Shown: positions 43,404-51,985, counted from the stretch's first letter. The stretch: DNA of 64,000 bases from SSC3 sp963769585 (GCA_963769585.1 CAVYMJ010000001.1:496001-560000), one strand, 5' to 3'. The notes: generated by a model not told the origin, from the sequence alone. Numbers and translations are program-made.

Positions 43404-43937
43404 GTGGAGGGGTACACCCGGCATACGAAGGCGGTCGTCCCGCCCGAGTACGCCGGCGAGTTGGCGATGGTGGACCGGCTCGCCCTTCAACTCGTCGACC
43501 ACGTTCGGGCGACGCGGAGTGAGATCGCCAGCCTTCATATTCATGGAGCCAAGAGCAAGTCGCTCCAAGACCACTTCGCGGTCCTGCTCCGTGAGGAACT
43601 CGGCTTCCGTGAGGAGGTCGTGTTGACTCCGCAGAGCGGATTCGTCACCCACGCCAGGCCGGACTTCTTCTTCGCGATCGGGCAAGGCCGGGGGATCATC
43701 GCCGAGGTCGAGCGTGGCGGCACCACCACGAACAATCACGACCTCAAGGACCTCTGGAAGGCCCATATCGCCACCGACGCTCACCATCTGTTCCTGATCG
43801 TGCCGGTGAACAACTGGAAGGCTGACGGGTCCGCACGCGAGCGTCCCTTCCAGATCGTCTCGCGCCGGATCGGTGCCTTCTTCGGGGATCCTCGCCGCGA
43901 GATCGACGTACTGAGCGCCCATGTCTTTGCCTACTGA
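43404..43937 (+). CDS. Possible PD-(D/E)XK nuclease-fold protein
   Basis: A 177-residue soluble protein from GTG 43404, with GGAG not well placed upstream. After a helical N-terminal third comes HARPDFFFAIGQGRGIIAEVERGG, in which PDF, a strand and AEVE give a D-(X)n-EXE pattern. This resembles the active site of PD-(D/E)XK enzymes, with Glu or Arg in place of the usual Lys. A Trp/Lys helix (DLKDLWKAHIATDAHHLFLIVPV) follows. It lies just outside the left repeat of the tRNA-Ala segment. I do not recognise a named family; nuclease activity is inference. Confidence 0.55.
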   Translation: MEGYTRHTKAVVPPEYAGELAMVDRLALQLVDHVRATRSEIASLHIHGAKSKSLQDHFAVLLREELGFREEVVLTPQSGFVTHARPDFFFAIGQGRGIIAEVERGGTTTNNHDLKDLWKAHIATDAHHLFLIVPVNNWKADGSARERPFQIVSRRIGAFFGDPRREIDVLSAHVFAY

Positions 43938-43951
43938 CAAGGCGTGCCTGC

Positions 43952-43965
43952 GGTGGAGCCAAGGG
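43952..43965. repeat. Left copy of a 14-bp direct repeat (attL-like)
   Basis: GGTGGAGCCAAGGG occurs here and again at 46175-46188, where it covers the 3' end of tRNA-Ala. The pair bounds 2.2 kb with fic. No integrase is present. Confidence 0.6.
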
Positions 43966-43978
43966 TGACTGATTGCAG

Positions 43979-44017
43979 GACATAGTTGGCACCTGTCTCG
44001 CGACATAGTTGGCACCT
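43979..44017. repeat. Two direct 16-mers like an IS terminal sequence
   Basis: GACATAGTTGGCACCT occurs at 43979-43994 and 44002-44017, 23 bp apart, with GTCTCGC between. The sequence resembles the end repeats of actinobacterial IS481/IS3-type elements (from memory). No transposase is present, so it could be an IS scar. Confidence 0.5.
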
Positions 44018-44262
44018 CGTACCGCGGAGGTGGGCACCAAGCCAGGTTGCTGCACCGGGCATAAAAGAGGCTCTCGAGCGGCTTGGAGATCAACTCTCCT
44101 GAACATGCCCGACGCGCTTGGCGTCTTCACGTCGTGCCGACCGACATGTTGATGATGATGATGAGCAAGAGAAGGGCGATGTTGCGTTGAGTTCGGTGCT
44201 CGCCTGCCGCGAGCACTCCGCCCCAGTGCGCAGAACCCGAGGCAGGAGGTTTTGAGTAATCT

Positions 44263-44460
44263 GTTGCCTTCGCGCCCAGTGATTTACGTGAAATCGTTGC
44301 TCTAGTGCGCGCTTCCAGTTCTAGGTTTTTCCGCAATCGTTGCCTGGGACGACATCCCGACGCACAGGGTTTCTCTCTTTTTGTTGCTTGATCGGAGAGT
44401 ATGGGGCATACTTATATTGTTTTTGTTGCTTGAAGCCGAAGGTTTCAATTAATCTGTTGC
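44263..44460. promoter_or_regulatory. Six helically phased GTTGC-core repeats upstream of fic
   Basis: GTTGC occurs at 44263, 44296, 44339, 44383, 44425 and 44456. Copies 1 and 6 share TAATCTGTTGCC and copies 4 and 5 share TTTTTGTTGCTTGA. Spacings of 33, 43, 44, 42 and 31 bp are close to three or four helical turns. They end 17 bases before the fic start, so an autorepressor site is likely. Confidence 0.6.
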
Positions 44461-44477
44461 CCTGACGGGAGGCGTTT

Positions 44478-45977
44478 GTGCGACCGCCAATCGCTCCGGA
44501 CCACCCTACGGGGACTCTGTACATCTCGACGCGCGCGAACGCCGCGCACCTGACGCGGCTGCACAGGCGCGGAGACGCGATCAAACTCGCCGCCGGCTTG
44601 TACGTCGTCGGGTCTTCACTACCGGTCGAATCGCTCGCGCGCCATCACATCTGGGAGATCATCGCCCACTACTGGCCTGACGCTGTGGTGTGCGACCGCA
44701 CCGCCTTCGACGGTGGCCGCGGCCAGTGGGTCTTTATATGCCACCCTGCACCGCCTCGCAAGGCTGACCTCGCTCTGCCTGGTGTCACCGTGTCGTGCCG
44801 CGTCGGGCCAGGTCCGCTGCCTGGTGATATGCGGTTCAACGGCTTGCACATGTCTGGTGTCGCCCGCAGTCTCCTAGAGAACGCCGAGACCGGGGGCCGT
44901 CCCGCCAAACACCGTCCCTCCCGGCCCGCGGGCATGGAGGCGGTCGGCGACCGCATCGACCAGCTCGCAGCCACCGGCACTGGATCCCACCTCGCTAATG
45001 CCTTGGCCTCCGTCGACCAGATTCGAGGGTTCTTCGAACCTGCGACTGTGGAGAAGGTGCGGGTCCTTCTTGCGGCCGCCAGCGGCACCTACACCGGGGC
45101 CCCCATTGACTCCGAGCGACTTCAGGCACGCGTCGATGGCACCCCATACGACGCGGCTCGAGTCGATCTTTTCGCCAAGGCCGCCGCTGAGCTTCAAGCG
45201 ATCGCCCCGATCGCGCGGCCCATCTCCGGCCCGGATACCGATCGAAAGTGGCTGCCGTTCTTCGAGGCGTACTTCTCCAACTACATCGAGGGCACACGGT
45301 TCTCCGTCGAGGAGGCATACGCAATAGCCATTGAAGGTGAGGTGCCCGAAGCGCGCCCCAAGGACGCACACGACGTTTCCGGCACCTACCGGATCGTCAA
45401 CGACCTGACGCTGATGAGCCAGGCGCCCCGGGACGCCGACGAACTCATCACCATGCTTAAGGACCGCCACCGGGTCCTGATGGCTGGGAGGCCCGAGAAG
45501 CGCCCAGGCGAGATAAAGACGGAGTTCAACTACGCAGGCGCGACCACGTTCGTGGCGCCCAGCCAAGTCGAAGGCACACTGCGAGCCGGCTGGGAACACC
45601 TCGCGGGTCTCGTCGATCCGTTCCACCGCGCCGTGATGATGATGTTCCTCATCACGGAGTGCCACCCGTTCGACGACGGTAACGGACGCGTGGCGCGTGT
45701 TCTGACCAACGCCGAGCTGGTCGCCCGCGGTCAGCACCGAATCATCATCCCAACCAGTTACCGCAACAATTACCTAGCCACCCTCAACGGCGCAACGAAC
45801 GGGAGTGGCGTCGCAGCACTCACCGCGGCCATGGACTTCTCACGCCGATGGGTAGCAGCGATTGACTGGTCGGACTGGGATCGGTGCCGAGCAGACCTCG
45901 ACGCCTCCAACGCCTTCGAGGACCCCGCCGTCGCCGAGCACTCTGGCCGGAGGCTACGCCTCCCGAACGCCTCCTGA
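44478..45977 (+). CDS. Fic-domain protein with AbiEi-like N-terminal domain
   Basis: A 499-residue protein from GTG 44478. Residues 1 to about 130 look like the winged-helix and adjacent part of AbiEi antitoxins (LTRLHRRGDAIKLAAGLYVVG, then HIWEIIAHYWPDAVVCDRTAF). Residues about 230-440 form a Fic domain with the full motif HPFDDGNGRVAR near residue 396 and a preceding alpha-inhibitory motif SNYIEG near residue 266. Fic enzymes usually AMPylate target proteins; the inhibitory Glu keeps them inactive. A putative DNA-binding domain on the same chain and phased repeats in its promoter suggest self-regulation. No separate antitoxin gene is nearby. It lies inside the repeat-bounded segment beside tRNA-Ala. 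Confidence 0.85.
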   Translation: MRPPIAPDHPTGTLYISTRANAAHLTRLHRRGDAIKLAAGLYVVGSSLPVESLARHHIWEIIAHYWPDAVVCDRTAFDGGRGQWVFICHPAPPRKADLALPGVTVSCRVGPGPLPGDMRFNGLHMSGVARSLLENAETGGRPAKHRPSRPAGMEAVGDRIDQLAATGTGSHLANALASVDQIRGFFEPATVEKVRVLLAAASGTYTGAPIDSERLQARVDGTPYDAARVDLFAKAAAELQAIAPIARPISGPDTDRKWLPFFEAYFSNYIEGTRFSVEEAYAIAIEGEVPEARPKDAHDVSGTYRIVNDLTLMSQAPRDADELITMLKDRHRVLMAGRPEKRPGEIKTEFNYAGATTFVAPSQVEGTLRAGWEHLAGLVDPFHRAVMMMFLITECHPFDDGNGRVARVLTNAELVARGQHRIIIPTSYRNNYLATLNGATNGSGVAALTAAMDFSRRWVAAIDWSDWDRCRADLDASNAFEDPAVAEHSGRRLRLPNAS

Positions 45978-46174
45978 CACTTGGCACTGGAGTTCTCCGC
46001 CGACACACGTGAGACACCAAGGCACACCCGTGATACATGCCTGCGAGGACGACCGAGTTGGCGGTCAGCGGCGGCACCGAAACTGCTGCAGATCACTGCT
46101 GCAGGTCGAGGACTGGGCAGCATCCTGGGTAGGTGCCAAACCCGTGAAAGGGCCGCTCACCTGCAGGTTCACGT

Positions 46175-46188
46175 GGTGGAGCCAAGGG
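46175..46188. repeat. Right copy of the 14-bp repeat, overlapping tRNA-Ala 3' end (attR-like)
   Basis: GGTGGAGCCAAGGG overlaps the last bases of the tRNA-Ala gene (46177-46249), the usual position of an integration site. The left copy is at 43952-43965. Confidence 0.6.
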
Positions 46189-46249
46189 GACTCGAACCCC
46201 TAACCCCCTGCTTGCAAAGCAGGTGCGCTACCAATTGCGCCATGGCCCC
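46177..46249 (-). tRNA. tRNA-Ala (TGC anticodon)
   Basis: The minus strand folds as a 73-base tRNA. The acceptor stem is GGGGCCA/TGGCTCC (with one G-T pair) and discriminator A. The anticodon arm CCTGC-TTTGCAA-GCAGG gives TGC, and the T arm is AGGGG-TTCGAGT-CCCCT. CCA is not encoded. The 3' end carries the repeat shared with 43952-43965. Confidence 0.94.
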
Positions 46250-46277
46250 TGGTACGGCGTACGCCGCCCGGAGTGCG

Positions 46278-46403
46278 TCAGTCCCGCTTGACGCTGTCGG
46301 TGGCCTCGGCCCAGAGAGCGGCCTCGTGCTGGCCGGTCTTGGTCTTCTTGATCGCGATCACGGCGCCTACGGCACCGAGCGCGAGCAGGAGGAGTTTCTT
46401 CAT
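46278..46403 (-). CDS. DLW-39 family protein
   Basis: A 41-residue protein from ATG 46401-46403, between tRNA-Ile and tRNA-Ala. It starts MKKLLLLALGAVGAVIAIKK (a short hydrophobic helix) and contains LWAEATDSV near the end, the signature of this very small actinobacterial family. GGGAT lies upstream, a weak ribosome-binding site. The function is unknown. The gyrA-DUF3566-tRNA-Ile-DLW-39-tRNA-Ala order is usual in actinobacteria. Confidence 0.85.
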   Translation of the reverse strand: MKKLLLLALGAVGAVIAIKKTKTGQHEAALWAEATDSVKRD

Positions 46404-46433
46404 GGTGATCCCTTCGTTGGAAGCGAGATCTGG

Positions 46434-46507
46434 TGGGCCTAAGAGGACTTGAACCTCTGACCTCTTCCTTATCAGGGAAGCGCTCTAACCGTCTGAGCTA
46501 TAGGCCC
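46434..46507 (-). tRNA. tRNA-Ile (GAT anticodon)
   Basis: The minus strand gives a 74-base tRNA with acceptor GGGCCTA/TAGGCCC and discriminator A. The anticodon arm CTTCC-CTGATAA-GGAAG gives GAT, and the T arm is AGAGG-TTCAAGT-CCTCT. CCA is not encoded. Confidence 0.95.
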
Positions 46508-46607
46508 GCAAAACGATCGACCAGACGTAGCTGGCCGACGAGGAAGATTACCTCATGCCCGCGGGCCCCCACAAAACGGCCGGGCTCCCGGGGTACGTCG
46601 CCCACGC

Positions 46608-47228
46608 TCAGTGATCGTCCTCGGTCAAGGTGACCTCCAGGCCGCCCAGGAGGGCCGCGGAGAGGTTGTAGAGGAAGGCACCCAACGTCGCGATGGCTGT
46701 GATCAGGACGACGTCGACGACGGCCACGATCATGGTGAAGCCCATCACCCGGCTGGTGCCCAGGTAGTCACGGATGTCGAACGTCTCGCTGGTGTCCCCA
46801 CCGATGACGTCCAGGACGGTCTTGTTGATCGAGTCCCAGACCCCGGCTACGCCGAGCACGCCCCACACGACGGCCACGGCCACCACCGTCACCACCCCGA
46901 TCGCGACCGAGAGCAGGAACGCGGTCTTCATCACCGACCAGGGGTCGACGTGAGTCAGCCGAAGGCGGGCCCGACGGATCCTGGCCGGTGTTGTGGAGCG
47001 TGCGGGGGTGGTCCCGAGCTTCCCGACTACGGGCTGGTTGCTCCCGGTCCGGGTCTCCTGCTGCGCCTTGGAGTCAGCGGTGCCGGCGGCCGTCTGGACC
47101 GTTTGGCCGGCTGTCGCGATGGCCGCGGAGACCCGCTCGGACAGGGGCTTGCGCGCCTCCCCGTCCTGGGAAGGACCCAGGCTGCGATGCGGCAGCGGTC
47201 TGGTGTCCTCGCTACGTCGGTCGGTCAT
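46608..47228 (-). CDS. DUF3566-domain membrane protein
   Basis: About 206 residues from ATG 47226-47228, which overlaps the last base of the gyrA stop; GAGGAG is upstream. The N-terminal 110 residues are polar and low-complexity. Two membrane helices follow (MKTAFLLSVAIGVVTVVAVAVVWGVL and GFTMIVAVVDVVLITAIATLGAFLYNL) with the DUF3566 core VDPWSVMK. The family is found next to gyrA in actinobacteria; its function is unknown. Confidence 0.9.
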   Translation of the reverse strand: MTDRRSEDTRPLPHRSLGPSQDGEARKPLSERVSAAIATAGQTVQTAAGTADSKAQQETRTGSNQPVVGKLGTTPARSTTPARIRRARLRLTHVDPWSVMKTAFLLSVAIGVVTVVAVAVVWGVLGVAGVWDSINKTVLDVIGGDTSETFDIRDYLGTSRVMGFTMIVAVVDVVLITAIATLGAFLYNLSAALLGGLEVTLTEDDH

Positions 47229-49876
47229 CACTGCTCCTCGGTGTCCCCGTCGGTGGCCTGGCCACCCTCACCGATTGTCGCATCTTCGGCAAGATCAACC
47301 GCCTCCGCGACCTCCGGCAACTGGTCGACGTCGTTGGTCTCCTCCGCTTGGAGCGCCTCGGGGAGGGTCGACTCGACGCTGCGGGCCACGTTGACCACCA
47401 GGTCGCCCGGGCTCACCCCGACGAACTTGACGCCCTTGGTGTCCCGTCCGGTCGGACGCAGGTTGTCGTCGATGGCCGAGCGGGTCACCTGGCCGGACTG
47501 CTTGATGGCCAGCACCTCGTCGCCCTGTACGACGATGAAGCCACCGACCAGGTTGCCTCGTTCGTCGTCCTGCTTCATCGCCTTGACGCCCAGGCCGCCA
47601 CGCCCCTGCGCCCGGTAACCCGAGATCCGCGTGCGCTTGGCGAAGCCGCCGTCGGTGATCGTGAAGACGTACTGGGACTCGTCGTCCGAGGTCGCCTCCT
47701 CGACCGCCGCCTGCTCGGCGGTGATCACCGACATGGACAGGAGCGAGTCGTCTCCGCGGAACTTCATTCCGGTGACGCCGGAGGTGGCGCGCCCCATCGG
47801 CCGCAGCTGGGCGTCGTCGGCGTGGAACCTCAGCCCCGAGCCCTTGCGAGAGAGCAACAGGATGTCGTCGTCGGGACCGCAGAGCTCCGCGCCGATCAGC
47901 TCGTCGTCGTCGTCACGGAAGTTGATCGCGATGACGCCGGCCTGCCGTGGGCTGTTGTAGTCGGCGAGCTTGGTCTTCTTGACCAGCCCGGTCCGGGTGG
48001 CCAGCACCAGGTACGGCGCCTGCTCGTAGTCGCGGATGGCCAGCACCTGGGCGATCTTCTCGTCCGGCTGGAAGCTGAGCAGCCCGGCCACGTGCCCACC
48101 CTTGGCGTCCCGGGAGGCCTCGGGAAGGTTGTAGGCCTTCGTGCGGTACACCCGCCCGGCCGAGGTGAAGAACAGGATCCAGTGGTGGTTGCTGGTCGCC
48201 ATCAGGTGCTCGACGACATCGTCGACGCGAAGCGTGGCGCCCCGGACGCCCTTGCCGCCGCGCTTCTGGGTCCGGTAGAGGTCGGCCCGAGTGCGCTTGG
48301 CGTAGCCACCGCGGGTGATCGTCACGACGAGGTCCTCGTCGGGGATCAGATCCTCCATCGACAGGTCACCGTCGGCCGGGATGAACTGCGAGCGTCGCGG
48401 GTTGCCGAACTTGTCGACGACGACCTGCAGCTCCTCGGAGATGATCGTCCGCTGCCGGGCCTCGTCGGCGAGGATGTCCTTCAGGTCGGCGATCTCGAGC
48501 TCGAGCTCGGCGAGCTGGTCGATGATCTTCTGCCGCTCCAGGGCGGCCAGCCGACGCAGCTGCATGTCCAGGATCGCGGTGGCCTGGATCTCGTCGATCT
48601 CCAGCAGGGTCATCAGGCCCCCTCGGGCCTCGTCGACCGTGGGGGAGCGGCGGATCAGCGCGATGACCTCGTCGAGGGCGTCGAGCGCCTTGACCAGGCC
48701 GCGGAAGGTGTGAGCCTGTTCCTCCTTCTTGCGCAGCCGGAAGCGGGTACGACGCTGGATGACCTCGACCTGGTGGGCGACCCAGTGCGAGACGAACTGG
48801 TCGACGGTCAGGGTGCGCGGTACGCCGTCGACGATCGCGAGCATGTTGCAGGCGAAGTTGGTCTGCAGCTCGGTGTGCTTGAACAGGTTGTTGAGCACGA
48901 CCCGGGCGACCGCGTCGCGCTTGAGTACGACGACGAGCCGCTGGCCGGTCCGGCCCGAGGAGTCGTCGCGTACGTCGGCGATGCCCTGCACCTTGCCGCT
49001 GTCGGCGAGCTCGGCGATCTTGACCGCCAGGTTGTCCGGGTTGACCTGGTAGGGCAGCTCGGTGATCACCAGACAGGTCCGGCCCTTGGCGTCCTCGTCG
49101 ATGTCGACGATGGCCCGCTGGGTTACCGAGCCGCGGCCGGTGCGGTAGGCCTGCTCGATGCCGTGGCGGCCCACGATCAGCGCACCGTTGGGGAAGTCGG
49201 GCCCCTTGATCCGCTCCATCAGGGCTTCGAGCAGCTGCTCGCGGGAGGCGGTCGGGTTCTGAAGCGCCCACTGGACGCCGTCGGCGACCTCCACCAGGTT
49301 GTGCGGCGGGATGTTGGTCGCCATACCGACGGCGATACCGGCCGAGCCGTTGACCAGAAGGTTCGGGAAGCGCGCCGGCAGGATGCTCGGCTCCTGCGAG
49401 CGACCGTCGTAGTTGGGGACGAAGTCGACGGTGTCCTCGTCGATGTCGCGGACCATCTCCAGCGCCAGCGGCGCCATCCGGCACTCGGTGTACCGCATGG
49501 CCGCGGCCGGGTCGTTGCCCGGAGAGCCGAAGTTGCCCTGGCCGTCGACCAGCGGGTGCCGCATCACCCAGGGCTGCGCGAGCCGCACCAGGGTGTCGTA
49601 GATCGCCGAGTCGCCGTGTGGGTGGTACTGGCCCATCACATCGCCCACCACGCGCGAGCACTTGGAGTGGCCGCGGTCGGGGCGGTACCCGCCGTCGTAC
49701 ATGGCGTAGAGGACGCGGCGGTGCACCGGCTTCAGCCCGTCGCGTACGTCGGGCAGGGCCCGCCCGACGATGACGGTCATCGCATAGTCGATGTAGGAGC
49801 GCTGCATCTCGACCTGGAGCTCGACCTGGTCGATGCGACCCGTGGGGCCGCCTCCCTCGATGGGGGTTTCAGTCAC
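47228..49876 (-). CDS. gyrA: DNA gyrase subunit A
   Basis: An 882-residue topoisomerase subunit from GTG 49874-49876. The quinolone-determining region is QYHPHGDSAIYD with Ser90 and Asp94, and the catalytic Tyr is in RYTECRMAP. The GyrA box QRGGKGV is near residue 542 (GGKGVRGATL), and the C-terminal beta-pinwheel blades follow. With GyrB it introduces negative supercoils. Ser at position 90 is the sensitive type, unlike mycobacterial Ala. The tail is acidic. Confidence 0.97.
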   Translation of the reverse strand: MTETPIEGGGPTGRIDQVELQVEMQRSYIDYAMTVIVGRALPDVRDGLKPVHRRVLYAMYDGGYRPDRGHSKCSRVVGDVMGQYHPHGDSAIYDTLVRLAQPWVMRHPLVDGQGNFGSPGNDPAAAMRYTECRMAPLALEMVRDIDEDTVDFVPNYDGRSQEPSILPARFPNLLVNGSAGIAVGMATNIPPHNLVEVADGVQWALQNPTASREQLLEALMERIKGPDFPNGALIVGRHGIEQAYRTGRGSVTQRAIVDIDEDAKGRTCLVITELPYQVNPDNLAVKIAELADSGKVQGIADVRDDSSGRTGQRLVVVLKRDAVARVVLNNLFKHTELQTNFACNMLAIVDGVPRTLTVDQFVSHWVAHQVEVIQRRTRFRLRKKEEQAHTFRGLVKALDALDEVIALIRRSPTVDEARGGLMTLLEIDEIQATAILDMQLRRLAALERQKIIDQLAELELEIADLKDILADEARQRTIISEELQVVVDKFGNPRRSQFIPADGDLSMEDLIPDEDLVVTITRGGYAKRTRADLYRTQKRGGKGVRGATLRVDDVVEHLMATSNHHWILFFTSAGRVYRTKAYNLPEASRDAKGGHVAGLLSFQPDEKIAQVLAIRDYEQAPYLVLATRTGLVKKTKLADYNSPRQAGVIAINFRDDDDELIGAELCGPDDDILLLSRKGSGLRFHADDAQLRPMGRATSGVTGMKFRGDDSLLSMSVITAEQAAVEEATSDDESQYVFTITDGGFAKRTRISGYRAQGRGGLGVKAMKQDDERGNLVGGFIVVQGDEVLAIKQSGQVTRSAIDDNLRPTGRDTKGVKFVGVSPGDLVVNVARSVESTLPEALQAEETNDVDQLPEVAEAVDLAEDATIGEGGQATDGDTEEQ

Positions 49877-49909
49877 TGGAGATCAGTCTTTCTGCGTCGT
49901 ACGACTCGG

Positions 49910-51985
49910 TCAGATGTCGAGGAAGCGGACGTCTTTGGCGTTGCGCTGGATGAAGCTGCGGCGCTGCTCGACGTCCTCGCCCATCAGGACCGAGAACATC
50001 TCGTCGGCCTGGAGGGCGTCCTCGAGGGTCACCTGGAGGAAGAGACGCGAGTTGGGGTCCATCGTGGTCTCCCACAGCTCGGAGGCGTTCATCTCGCCGA
50101 GACCCTTGTACCGCTGGACCGCGTTCTCCTTGGGCAGCTTCTTGCCTGCCGCCAGGCCGTCGCGGGTGACCGCGGCTCGCTCGGCGTCGGAGAAGACGAA
50201 CTCGTGCTCGTGCGGCTTGTTCCACCGTAGCCGGTAGAGCGGCGGCTGTGCGAGGTACACGTAGCCGTACTCGATCAGCGGCTTCATGAACCGGAAGAGC
50301 AGCGTCAACAGCAGCGTCTTGATGTGGTGGCCGTCGACGTCGGCGTCAGCCATCAGCACGATCTTGTGGTAGCGCAGCTTGTCGATGTCGAACTCTTCGT
50401 GGATGCCGGTGCCGAGCGCGGAGATGATCGCCTGGACCTCGTTGTTCCCCAGCACCTTGTCGATCCGGGCACGTTCGACGTTGAGGATCTTGCCGCGGAT
50501 GGGCAGGATCGCCTGGGTGCGCGGGTCACGACCACCCTTGGCCGAGCCACCGGCCGAGTCGCCCTCCACGATGTAGATCTCGGACTCTTCGGGGTTGGTC
50601 GACTGGCAGTCGGCGAGCTTGCCGGGCAGGCCACCGCCGCCGAGCAGTCCCTTGCGCGAACGCGCCAGGTCGCGCGCTTTGCGCGCCGCGATGCGGGCCT
50701 GGGCTGCGGCCATCGACTTGCGCACGATGTCCTTGCCCTCGCTGGGGTTCTTCTCGAACCAGTCGCCGAGCTGGTCGTTGACGATGCGCTGGACGAAGCC
50801 CTTGGCCTCGGTGTTGCCGAGCTTGGTCTTGGTCTGGCCCTCGAACTGCGGCTCGGCGAGCTTGATGGAGATGATCGCGGTCAGGCCCTCGCGGATGTCG
50901 TCGCCGGAGACGCGGTCCTCCTTCTTCTTCATCAGGCCCCACTCCTCGCCCCAGTTGTTGACCAGGCTGGTGAGCGAAGAACGGAAGCCCTCCTCGTGGG
51001 TGCCGCCTTCATGGGTGTTGATGGTGTTGGCGAAGGTGTGCACCGACTCGGTGAAGGTCGTGTTCCACTGCATCGCGAGCTCGAGGCTCATGCCCTGGTC
51101 GCTGCCGGACTGGTCGGTGGACTGGGCCTCGAAGCTGACGATGCTCGGGTGGGCCGGGTCGCGACGCTTGTTGAGGTGCTCGACGTAGTCGACCAGCCCG
51201 CGGTCGTACTTGAACGTCCGCTCCAACCCGCCGGCCTCGCCGGCGTGCACCTCGTCAGCGGGCTCGACGTCGAGGTCGTTGTTGACGGTGCCGTCCTCGA
51301 CCGCCTCCATGATCTGGTCGGCATGCCGGCGCTGGTCCCGTACGACGATCTCCAGGCCCTTGTTGAGGAAGGCCATCTCGCGGAAGCGGTTGGTGATCGT
51401 CTCGAAGTTGTAGTGCGTGGTCTCGAAGATCGTCTCGCTGGCCCAGAAGCGGGTCGTCGTTCCGGTCTCGTCGGTGGCCTCGTGGCGCAGTAGCTCGCCG
51501 GTCGGTACGCCGTACTCGAAGGCCTGGGTCCAGCGGTACCCGTCGCGCTTGATCTCCACCTCGAGGCGACTCGACAGCGCGTTGACCACCGAGACGCCCA
51601 CGCCGTGCAGCCCGCCGGAGACCTTGTAGCCACCGCCACCGAACTTGCCACCCGCGTGGAGCACGGTCAGCACCACCGTCACAGCGGGGATGCCCTCGAC
51701 CGGGTGGATGTCGACGGGGATGCCGCGCCCGTTGTCGGAGACCTCGACCGCACCGTCCTCCAGCAGCGTGACGACGATCCGGTCGCAGTGACCGGCAAGA
51801 GCCTCGTCGACGGAGTTGTCGATGACCTCCCACACCAGGTGGTGAAGGCCGCGTTCCCCGGTGGAGCCGATGTACATCCCCGGACGCTTACGGACCGCCT
51901 CAAGACCCTCCAGCACCTGGATGGCAGAGGCGTCGTACGCGTCGGTGACAGTGACGGGGCCGGCGGCTCGGACGCTCTCGCTCAC
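49910..51985 (-). CDS. gyrB: DNA gyrase subunit B
   Basis: A 691-residue subunit from GTG 51983-51985. The GHKL ATPase domain has KRPGMYIGSTGERGLHHLVWEVIDNSVDEALAG and GGKFGGGGYKVSGGLHGVG. The TOPRIM domain has EGDSAGGSAKGGRDPRTQAILPIRGKILNVE and DADVDGHHI. The last block is GLGEMN. It provides ATP for supercoiling. It lies 33 bases upstream of gyrA and forms one unit with it. Confidence 0.97.
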   Translation of the reverse strand: MSESVRAAGPVTVTDAYDASAIQVLEGLEAVRKRPGMYIGSTGERGLHHLVWEVIDNSVDEALAGHCDRIVVTLLEDGAVEVSDNGRGIPVDIHPVEGIPAVTVVLTVLHAGGKFGGGGYKVSGGLHGVGVSVVNALSSRLEVEIKRDGYRWTQAFEYGVPTGELLRHEATDETGTTTRFWASETIFETTHYNFETITNRFREMAFLNKGLEIVVRDQRRHADQIMEAVEDGTVNNDLDVEPADEVHAGEAGGLERTFKYDRGLVDYVEHLNKRRDPAHPSIVSFEAQSTDQSGSDQGMSLELAMQWNTTFTESVHTFANTINTHEGGTHEEGFRSSLTSLVNNWGEEWGLMKKKEDRVSGDDIREGLTAIISIKLAEPQFEGQTKTKLGNTEAKGFVQRIVNDQLGDWFEKNPSEGKDIVRKSMAAAQARIAARKARDLARSRKGLLGGGGLPGKLADCQSTNPEESEIYIVEGDSAGGSAKGGRDPRTQAILPIRGKILNVERARIDKVLGNNEVQAIISALGTGIHEEFDIDKLRYHKIVLMADADVDGHHIKTLLLTLLFRFMKPLIEYGYVYLAQPPLYRLRWNKPHEHEFVFSDAERAAVTRDGLAAGKKLPKENAVQRYKGLGEMNASELWETTMDPNSRLFLQVTLEDALQADEMFSVLMGEDVEQRRSFIQRNAKDVRFLDI

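Larger units (their letters stand above)
43938..44477. other. 540-base accessory intergenic region upstream of fic
   Basis: No supported gene lies here. The region contains the left 14-bp repeat (43952-43965), two IS-end-like 16-mers (43979-44017), a run of TGATGATGATGATG near 44142-44165, and a less GC-rich stretch with six GTTGC-core repeats (44263-44460). An AGTATG-GGG-CATACT palindrome at 44398-44412 precedes TTATATTG and may be part of the fic promoter. Confidence 0.6.

Noticed and set aside
44142..44165. TGATGATGATGATG microsatellite as a phase-variable element
   Set aside because: It is in no supported gene and is short.
46131..46139. AGGTGCCAA as the right end of an IS paired with 43979-44017
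   Set aside because: Only 9 bases match the inverted 16-mer, which is too little.
43083..46176. CRISPR array or cas genes in the accessory patch
   Set aside because: The repeats are short, unequal in spacing or only two to six in number, and no cas-like gene is present.
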